A stretch of DNA of 64,000 bases, from NCBI GenBank assembly GCA_030549495.1, contig JAUIRK010000641.1, positions 372,001 to 436,000 of the forward strand, read 5' to 3'. Below, one piece after another: positions 46,988-57,100 of the stretch. The number at the start of each line of letters is the position of its first letter. The stretch's first letter is position 1. Below the pieces are notes generated by a model that did not search any database, was not told the DNA's origin, and saw only the letters and a program-made list of their open reading frames with translations. Both the position numbers and the translations under genes were made by a program. The stretch is from Nectonema munidae (Eukaryota; Nematomorpha; Nectonematoida; Nectonematidae).

Positions 46988-48172
46988 TCATTTAAAAGAT
47001 AACTGGGTTGACGGATTCCTAACAGGGGGCTTTGGCGGTGCGCTTTTATTAAGATGAGAACACGCAGTTGGTGATACTAGTCCTGTGAGAAGGTCTGGAG
47101 GAGGGAGGGGTAAATCCAAGGTAAAATCTTTGAAGGAATTAAATAGAGGCTGTGATTTCTCGCTTAAATTGTTTCTGGAAATAAAAGAAGAGGAAATGCA
47201 ACTTGAAGGGAAGGCAGTTGTGTATACGTTTAAATTTTCGGATATAACTTTTGAGGGGGAAATATTTTGATGAATTAATTTATTATTTTTATTCATGTTT
47301 TCTCGAATATTGGACTTGTTATCAATATTAGAAGTATTTGTGTACATTGTAGGCTTTAATGTCAAAGATGAAGCAACATTTGAAATTGAAGGACATGTTA
47401 TTTTTAGTGTAGTGTTAAAAGATGATTTTTCTGAGGAAGGGGTTTCTTTTGTTTTTTTAGAAGCAGCAACAGAAGCTGCTAATCCAATCAACGGTATTCT
47501 TGGTACACTTTTCTTTGTTGTAAATTTGAATTTATTTATATAACTATTACTAACGTTTGCATCAAAGCTACTCAGTGGCGTATTAGAGGCCAACGTTGTA
47601 GTGAATGCGTTAGTGTTTGTGGAATAGTGAGTATATGTGTTATCGCAAGGATAGAAGGAATTGGCGTTGTAGGTTTCTTTTGAAAAGCTTCTACAAACTT
47701 TAATATCTTCAACAAGAGCAGAGTCTTGACTTTGATTCGACTCGGAACTATAGAGCAAGGACATTCTATTGGACTCATCGCCAGAAGATGTTTTTTGCGA
47801 AGAAGAGGAGAGCTGTTCTTCCAAAGGGAGAGAAGAATCCATACCAATAGAACTGCGTTCACTCATGAAATGATCAATCGCTTCCACGCTGACACAGTCA
47901 TTTGAGTAGGGTTTATCAAATGCCCCAATTTGGTCACTTTCTTTAACAAAGGCGCCATCATTACGTTTATTCGACCGTAATCCTTTAATGATAGGCAAGG
48001 AATTTCTTAAGTTATATTTACTTTGGTTTGTAACTTTATCGCATTTGCTCACCGCATTTATCATGTAGTCGTTTAGCAAAGATTCTGCAAATTTATTTTC
48101 CTTATCTGGGAGTGTTCCATCTTGAAAGGTATCAGAAGCTTCAAGAAAGTTCGTCAAAAATTGTTTCCCATA
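46988..48172 (-). CDS. mig-10: mig-10 last exon: PH end and Pro/Ser tail
   Basis: The exon starts after a TTTTAG acceptor with YGKQFLTNFLEA, the conserved stretch following the PH domain's last helix, then runs 394 codons to TGA. The tail is Ser/Asn/Thr-rich and ends with LDLPLPPPDLL and SAPPKPPVRNPS, PxxP-type SH3 ligands as in other MRL proteins. The exon is open without a break. A start codon at the beginning of the open frame is not needed, since the exon is entered by splicing. Confidence 0.93.
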   Translation of the reverse strand, partial: YGKQFLTNFLEASDTFQDGTLPDKENKFAESLLNDYMINAVSKCDKVTNQSKYNLRNSLPIIKGLRSNKRNDGAFVKESDQIGAFDKPYSNDCVSVEAIDHFMSERSSIGMDSSLPLEEQLSSSSQKTSSGDESNRMSLLYSSESNQSQDSALVEDIKVCRSFSKETYNANSFYPCDNTYTHYSTNTNAFTTTLASNTPLSSFDANVSNSYINKFKFTTKKSVPRIPLIGLAASVAASKKTKETPSSEKSSFNTTLKITCPSISNVASSLTLKPTMYTNTSNIDNKSNIRENMNKNNKLIHQNISPSKVISENLNVYTTAFPSSCISSSFISRNNLSEKSQPLFNSFKDFTLDLPLPPPDLLTGLVSPTACSHLNKSAPPKPPVRNPSTQLSFK

Positions 48173-51100
48173 CTAAAACGAGTTAAAATAGATTAAATTG
48201 AGACAAAAATTATTTTTTGAAATACTTTTGCAACTCGGATTAAAGTGATCCATAGGTCCAAACTTTCAGAATCTTTGGTGCAAAAAAAATTAAAATCTTT
48301 ATCATCTTTATTTTGAACTTTAAGCGGCTAATAAAATAAAAAACAATAAAATAATTACAATTTTAAGCAAAGGGTGAGAAGTGAAAATGATTTTGATATA
48401 AGCCCATTCAAAATATGCAAATGATCTTTATTTGTGCTATGCACGAGTAAAACAATAAAAAAAGCAAATCAAACAAAAAAAAGATGATGAGCAAGGTGTG
48501 TAGTATTATTACACATTCATGAATAGTTTTCAACAAATTATATCTTGATACAAAAACTTACAATGGAATAAGAAGTATGATATGTACTCTGATGTACTCA
48601 CAAAGTAGAAAAAAAGAAGTTTTTAGTAATTTTTTTTATATAAATCGTATTTTAATGTATATTTCTCTATCCATAAGGTTTTTTGTGTGGAGATGCTTTT
48701 TAAAGTATATTTTGTTGAGATACTTCAATTAATCAGCAAAATGGGTACTATTTAGTGGTTTTATCACAAAATCGGATTAAAATCGAAAGATCTTTTAAAT
48801 GTTTAAATAGAAGGCGAAAAAATATTTAAAAAAGTTTTTAACAATTACAAATCTATCTTCGTTTAATGTTGAAGTTTAAGAAAAATTTTGCATATACTTA
48901 AACTTCATTAGTGAATGGTATTATAGAAAATAATTTCAAAATTAATGAACAGTTAGAAACAAGAAATTACCTTGAGAGCAAAACAAAAATCAGTAGGAGA
49001 TTTGTATTTCTTTTTCCAGTCATAACCACGGTAAATAAAATTTGAGTCGAAATTTGAAATACACAAAAGATGCTTTGGAGAAGACTTAAAAATAAATCAA
49101 ATATCAAAAATCAATTTAAATCTTCTATAAAGATTTACTTTAAAATATTTATAAGATAAGAATATGCACAAATGCCGCATAGCTTTTATCTAATAGAGTT
49201 GGTCTATCCTTACAATAAGATAGAGTTGTTAGCTCATTCATTTCAATAAAGCAGTTGTTATGAGTTACTATTATATGGTCAGTTTCAAAATGATTCCATT
49301 TTTCGATAAGCATCTATATTCTATACTTTCGAATTTATATAGCACTAGCGTGCAATGTTTTTTATTTAATTTTTAATTCTATGACTCAATCCAGATGAAT
49401 AATAATCAGTAATGGCCCCCAAACTTTCTTGCACTGTTCTGTTACAATTTACATAAAGTAGCAGACTTGCCGACTCGAGAGAAAAATTCCGATCAACTTC
49501 TAATACTTTCAAAAATCCGATATTTAAAATATTTATAATCAAAACCCTTAATTCCGTCTTCCACTAAAGAAAGGCAATTCCATATGCCTACGAAAATTAA
49601 ACTATACTAACTATTAATAATAAAAACTTAAAACAACTATTATCTAGCTTTTATTATAAACCGCCTCCGATTCCTATCCCTTTAAAATCTGACTATGGAA
49701 TTCGCAACTATGCTAGGTAGTGGCCCCATATCATCAATTGAAGAAAAATAGGAGGTAAGTACAGATAACATTCGGTTTAATTTATTTTAAGAAATTTAAA
49801 ACAGAAGGGATGATACCTTTTCTTTGGGTTTTCCTTTGATGTTGATGTAAAGGCCAGAGGCTCGAAGAATACACCAGCACTTCTTCCACGATTTCTTGCT
49901 ACTTGCTTTTACAAAGAGGCAGCCTTCGATCTGTGGAATGGATGAAAGGTGTTTTTTGGAAAAGTTCTCACTACTCCAAGAAACTTGAGTAATCGATGCA
50001 TCCTCATTTGAACCAAAGACTTCCTAATAATTTAATTATATACAGTGGAATTGCGATACTCGAAAACGGCTTAGAGCAAACATCCGGTAACTATGAAATG
50101 TACTCCGGGTCACAATTTCTCAATTATGAACATTTGTATTTTAAATCCTTTACAACCAACTCGATAATAAGAAAACCGCGGGTACACTCTCCTCTGATTG
50201 TCAGCCTCACACTTGTGCTTCTTTCAGAGTTTCCAGAGATCCCCTTTTCAGGTTATTGCTCCCGGTAACATATTTGCTTCCAGGGATTTATCAATCATTC
50301 ATTTGATTGTTTAAAAAGTAAAGTTGATTTTTATCGTTAATAATTCATTAATCTAAAAAATGGGTTTCTGCATTTTTTAATAGTTTCTTTCTCTATAATT
50401 ACATCATCTCTAAGAATTCAGAAACTTAAAGAAACTTTCATAGTATTTATTTTAATTAATATTCTCTCCATTAAAAAGTATATATTTCTAAATAGCTTTA
50501 AAATCAAATTTAATATTTTGTCACAATCAAAAATGCATGTTTCCTCATATAGGCTATTAGAATTTTTCCATTACTTCTACGTTAACTTTTAGAAGTATAA
50601 AATATAAAGAAAGGTTTAAAATCTTTCAGATTGAGATTCATTTATTTAAATAATTTGTTAAATTTTTTATAGGGAATTTATGATGAGTACGTTTTTATGA
50701 TACCATAATGCTATTGAAAATTATTAAAATATGATGAATGTCAGCGTAAAAACACAGTGCACAGCTTCACGATGAAGATGATAATGATGAAATACAAATA
50801 ACTATTTTATGATAAAATGTTTGTGAAACTAAAAAAGATATATGCACAAAATTTTATATATCAGAACAGGGAATAATAAAAATATTTTGTTTTCCTTTTT
50901 TAAATCAAAGTATATGCTTGCTTTTTGACATCTGTGCTCAATTTTTTTCCTAATTTGACCGGTTCCCAGAATGAATCACTATATACTCGATTTTTTGTTT
51001 AAATGGTTGGAATCTAGAATTAATGAACACCTTTTTGTCAAAATGGTTGACCTGGATTATTATATTAATTTAAAGATAATGTGAATTTTTATATAATATT

Positions 51101-54100
51101 ATTTATTTAAAGACACTATAATTGAAGATTATTGATAATACTTTTCAAAATAAGTAAATTAGCAGAAAATTGAAACTTATTTCTGACTAAAAAGAAAAAT
51201 AAGACTTTCGATCAATCTAAAAATTTTGGATAATAAATAACTAAAAAAAATTAATGCTGATATCCGCATCCGCAGATACGAAAAATTTGAGATCCGATAC
51301 ATCTCAACACTCAATAGTATGCGTAGTATTAGAAAATTATGCAATTTATTTTCTAAACATATATTAAGCGATAGATCACATATTATCGAGAGTGTCATTA
51401 CGATTCTTTTCTCGTAAAACTCGGCTATAGAGAAAGTCGCTTTGTACGTTCTTAATCCCATTTCCCTGGCAAGTTCGCTTTAACGCCCTTCCAGTGTATT
51501 TGTAAGCACTACAAATAATATCTCATATTTTCTTGACATATGTGGACAAATGATTATAAATTTAGAAGTCCAGGAAACACTACTTCTAAAAGAGCACCAT
51601 CGTTGATGGAATTGCTGTTTAACTGTGAAATTGAGTCAGACGAGTTTTTTGAGTGAACTTGAGAATCCATAACTTCCAATGTAGGAAAAAGATACTTCTA
51701 GGAAGAAAAGGTTAAAGTTAACTTCGTACTAACAAAGTGAAGATTAGACATGCCTTTGGTTCAGCGAAAAAATGATATTTTTTGCAAGTTTCCAGAAAGA
51801 AGAGTTTATTCGTTGAATCTCTACTCCAATACGATATATGATCAATGAGTAATTCATGGTCTTCAAGCATCCTTTCTTTATAAAAAAATAAATGTAATAA
51901 AATTAACAAATAAATAATTTGTTATATTTAGTTTGTAATATTAGTTGACTTTGTTTATATTTAGATAATACTCTTGATAAAAAGCGCAAGGTCGAAAATT
52001 TGAGTAAACTTAAGTTGTGTTTCAATAAAGACTTTCATTATTTAGTCCTTATTCATGTCCACCAACTTCGCCGTAACTATTATTAGTAAACAATTTGAAT
52101 GAATTTATTAATAATAATAATTTAAATAGGAAAATAAGCTTGTAAACAATTTACGATAACATTAAACGAAAAAATAGAAATAAATCTTTCAAAACACTTG
52201 TCCATTTCTTTCAAAAACATATTACTAGATTTAAGCATTCCAATACCATAACCTTTATTTTGTATTATTAAAATATAATAAAAAGCAGAAAATTTTACAA
52301 ATCTAAAGTAGTTACACACGCTTTAAATGTAATAATAGATAAGTACAGATGAAGATACAAAAAGTGTGTTACCTAAGCGCAAACCAGAGACTTGCTCAAC
52401 TATAGCCCATGACATGTTATTCCTTTTGATGTGATTTTTGTTAGAGAGCATGTAACAAATTTGTGAGCAAGGCATTTTCTCATCCACCTGCAGGCACTTA
52501 GTTGATCCATCAAATAAGTGAAATTTCAGGTACATCTAAAAAGCATATCTAAATTTTTATCCCAAAAATATGGTATTTAGGTGATGCAATTTAATTGGGG
52601 CAATTTTAAAATCATTTATTTATGGATGCGCTGAAATATATTTTAAAATGGAATGAACATATATTTAATCATGGTTATCGCTATATCAAATATCTATCAT
52701 TTATTTTCTTGAAAAACACAAAATAGAATTTGAAGAATGAAAACAAGTTCTAAATTTAAAAAAATACAGTAAATTATTTCATGATCATATTTTATAAGTT
52801 TCCTTCACACCTTCTATATTGTCTAAATTTTGAAGCTATGCTTCAAACTTTTTTATCTTTTAAAATATATTTTAGTAGTCAAAATGTTGTCATAGAACAT
52901 TTTTCACCATTTGTTTTATTTGATTCTACATCTTTCATGATACTTATAGTCAAAAATAAGTCTGTCTAACGAAATTGAGGATGTGAGTAAAGTTGTGTGG
53001 CTATGATAACCTTTTATGGGTTATGCCCAAATATCAAATAAAAATGTAATGGATGCGGCAAAATTTATTATTTGGAATAGTCCAACAATTTGTATTAAAA
53101 AGTGTTTAAAAAGGCAGTCATTTTTATTTCCTAAAGTTCACTTATGCCGTTAACTCAATTTAAAATATAAAATTATCATAGAAAATTTTTATACTTCAAA
53201 TAATTAACTATATTTTCATTATTCATGTAAATACTGTATTTTTTAGTCTTAGGTTTCGTCGGTATCAAAGATCTCAAAAAACTGACTAATTTTTAGCATA
53301 TAAAGTCATCAATACGCCACTTTTGGCGCATGCGCTGTTCAACTCTGCAGTGATGTCTTTGGTTTGAAAACAGCATCGAAACTTATTGCTTATAGTCTAA
53401 CACGCGGTTTCATTGTGACTTCTTAATGAAAAAATGCTACGGTACAAAGAAAATTAAAGTAATTTTTAAAATAGTTTTGACAAGCCCTCTATTTTTTAAA
53501 CGAATTTCATCTATCTCAAATAGGTTTATCATTTTAAATACAATTTCTTCGAATGTACTTTGCATACAAGGTTCTAATATTGGAAATTGTAAGTTTTCTT
53601 GACCATTATCATTAACTATAGATAGAGTTTCGGCTATTGAATCCTCATTAGCTCCATCTTTGTGTGCCCAAGCCAACTTTGAGAAATTCTCCGCGTGAAG
53701 TTTGAACGGCCATCTAGTTGCTGTTTGGCGTGCGCATCTGCAAAGTAGCATTCTATACTTATTAGTTAAAACGTAAACACTTATCTTAGTGTTCGCTTAG
53801 AGGTGAAGATCGTATACAAGGGAACCTACAATTTCGAATATTCAAATAGATAAATATAAAAATACTTAATAGTTGTAATCGACTTGACATGTTGTTGTCG
53901 CCACTGTAATTATTTTTAAAATAAGACTAGCTTGCCGAAAAGTAGAAAGACTTTGCACGCTACAGTATTTATCTATTTAATATTATGCATTAAATTCCAT
54001 AAAATTAACAATGTATAACTACTGAATAGAAAGCATTTTTGATATGAAATAACATTTTTGAGGCATATAAAATTTAGCTGCTATAGCTTTATCATCAATG

Positions 54101-57100
54101 GGTTATAAAATATCAGAAGTTACGATAAGCAAGAGAAAGGTGTATTTTTTTAAAGAAGTACACTAATAAAACTCCATTTTATTTGAAAAATGTTAAATAG
54201 TCCTTTTCAATATGAATACTACATTAAATTGAGAAGAGTCGTATCACGCGCCTTAATCAAAGGCAACTACAAAATTGACTTGAATTGACTGATCAAAAAG
54301 TTGTATTTAAACGTATGTTGGGAAGTTCTCGATACATTGTATTTGCGCTTCATCACAAAACAGGCATACACGTTCTTAGAATGCATGACATGATTGAAAA
54401 TAGTGCCTGTCTCAAAAAGACATGTTTTCACGCCTCTCTAGCAATATCCACTTTAAATATTTGTAGATGCGCTTTTAGTATTTTCGGTAAATTGATAGAA
54501 TTAGTCGATAAAATTTCAGGTGTAACTATATAAGAATACATAAATACATGTAAAAAAATAAATATGAAAGTAATTAAATTTTCATGTATGAAAAGTATTG
54601 TCAATAAAGAATTTTAATTAAAATAGAAAAAATGATTCTGAGTGAGTACAAGCAAAGGAATCAATGGATGGTGTGTGAAAATAATAACGCTGGAGTGTAT
54701 GAAGAAAAATGAAAGGGATAAAAATATTGACTTTTCTAATGCTAGCTTCTTTGATTTTTTGCAAAGCTATTTTAATCTTTTCTTCCTTTGAAAGAGAAGT
54801 GGGATGAGGATAGTCTTTTTCAGCATCTTCTTGATGTTGATAATGATTGCAGCAATTCGATTGCAAGCTGCAACATGAATCCACTTTTGGTATATTTTGA
54901 GCGATGTTCTTCAATACAAACTCTTCATTTTCCAACCTTTTCTTTCGTAATAAACATCGATAAAATAAAAACAGGCAAATGGCATTACAGCATTCACAAT
55001 TTTAATACAAAACGGACAGTATTTGAGTCAAAAGAAGTTTTGTAGACAATATATCTAGTTGAGTGAAGAACAAAAACGATTGCTCTTAAAAAGTATTTTT
55101 AATTATTAATTGTGAAACTTGTTCTCATAGTTTGAAAAGATCAGAAAATGGAAATTCTTAAGCTGATAATAATTAGTGGTTCTCAATCTTTCTAGCCTCA
55201 TCCACCCTCTAAACATATGTGAAGGTGTCATTCCCACTTCTAAATATAGCTGCCTAAAATATTAATTCTAGAAAACATACATATATCTAAAGAAAACTTT
55301 TTTTTTATTCATATTTTTAAATGTATTACGGAAGGTAAACACGAAAAGAGGTAGTTTTCTATATTTTAATTCAAAGAGAATAAAGTAGTAAATTAATAGA
55401 AATATCAGGATAAAGTCATCATAAAAGTATACTTAATTCAAGTCTGATGAAGGTCACAGTGAGTGAGAAAGTTAAGATTGCCTTTTTTGGCAAGTTCTTT
55501 GATTCTTGGAGTTATCTATGCAGGGCAAAATACACTTAATTCTGTACATGCAATCTACTACGTTGCTTTATTATAATTTGAAATTCCATATACACAAAAG
55601 TAGGTAGACAAATGGAAGCAAATGACAAAGTCCTCTTTTCAGAACATTTGGGCAAGAATCCCACATTTAGGGCCAAAATTCTGTAAACGGTTTTTTATCA
55701 AATATATAATTTACTCTTAGACCATTTTAAGCTCTATAAATTAATTTTGACAATGATCATAAAGTTTTTTAAACTGATATAATTGGAGTAGACTAAATCA
55801 AACACTTCTCTAGCAAGATGAGTATCTGCTAAATTGATTTTAAGTTCTTTCAAGTGCTTCAAATTTCATATCTAACAACTTTTGGAAGCTCCTTATTATC
55901 ACCATCAGTAATAAAAAAGGAAAGCATTTCAAACACCTATATATTATTTACATTTACTTTTATACTACGATTTTTAGCTGGATGTGAAAACTTATCAAGC
56001 ATTTTATCATAACTTATCAGAATTTTAGGATATTTGTATTTGTTTCTTGCATCTTAAGTTGTTTAAATGCGCACGATAGTCAATTAAATTGGCAAGATTT
56101 ATGATCCATATTTATCAAGCCATGGAAAAAAGTCGTAGAAGAAAAGTAAATGATCAATGACATCTATATCTATGTTTGAAATTGTTATTTGAGATTTTAG
56201 GATATTTGTATTTGTTTCTTGCATCTTAAGTTGTTTAGATGCGCAAGAATGTCAATTAAATTGGCAAGATTTATGATCCATATTTATCAAGCCATGGAAA
56301 AAAGTCGTAGAAGAAAAGTAAAAGATCAATGACATCTATATCTAAGTTTAAAATGGTTATTTGAGAGCTGCTAGTTTTCCAAAGTTAACAATTCTATTAA
56401 TCTGATCCAAAACATTTGCAAGTGTAGATGGAAAATGCAATAATGCTTTTCACTTTTGAATAGTGTTTTATACATATGCTTTGAAACGATGATTTAGTTC
56501 ACAACATAGTTGGCACTCCACTAACATAGCACCTAAATATTTTATGCCATGAAAAATGTCTCCTTCAATGGAGGATAGAGCCTTTTGAAATATAGCAGTT
56601 GTTTCAAGTGGAGAAAAAAAGAGAAACTCCTTTAATTACGAGCACAATGTAACATTTACCGATATACCTATTTCTTGATTCCATCCGCAAACTCACCCCA
56701 AATCAAGTCACGCAATGCTAATATCGCGGATCCTCATGGACAGTACTCATTAATAGCTGAAAGTACCCATTATTTCTCAAGTCCATTACAACACAATTTT
56801 AAACATTTTAACCCATTAAGTCCCAATGTTTCCATTTGGGAACATAAGTAATTTCACCTTCGTCTGCTTTTTTCAATGACTTTGAATATAAATCGTCTGC
56901 GTTTTTTTTAAATATCGTCTGATTTCTATAGGACTTAATGGGTTAAAAGAGCAAGGTTTGATTATACTTTTTTCAATTGTATATTTTATAAACTTATCTC
57001 CAGTACTATCACGTATGGACCTTAAATAATGTTTTCATTTGCGTTTCCCTTTTAACCCGTTAACGCCCAATGTCGACTTTACAAAAATAAAATCGTCTGC

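Noticed and set aside
47085-47862. Several frames overlapping the mig-10 last exon
   Set aside because: Antisense or out-of-frame shadows of a conserved exon.
54285-54533. 82-codon plus-strand frame with His/Cys residues
   Set aside because: No zinc-finger spacing or known domain, and it lies antisense within a mig-10 intron.
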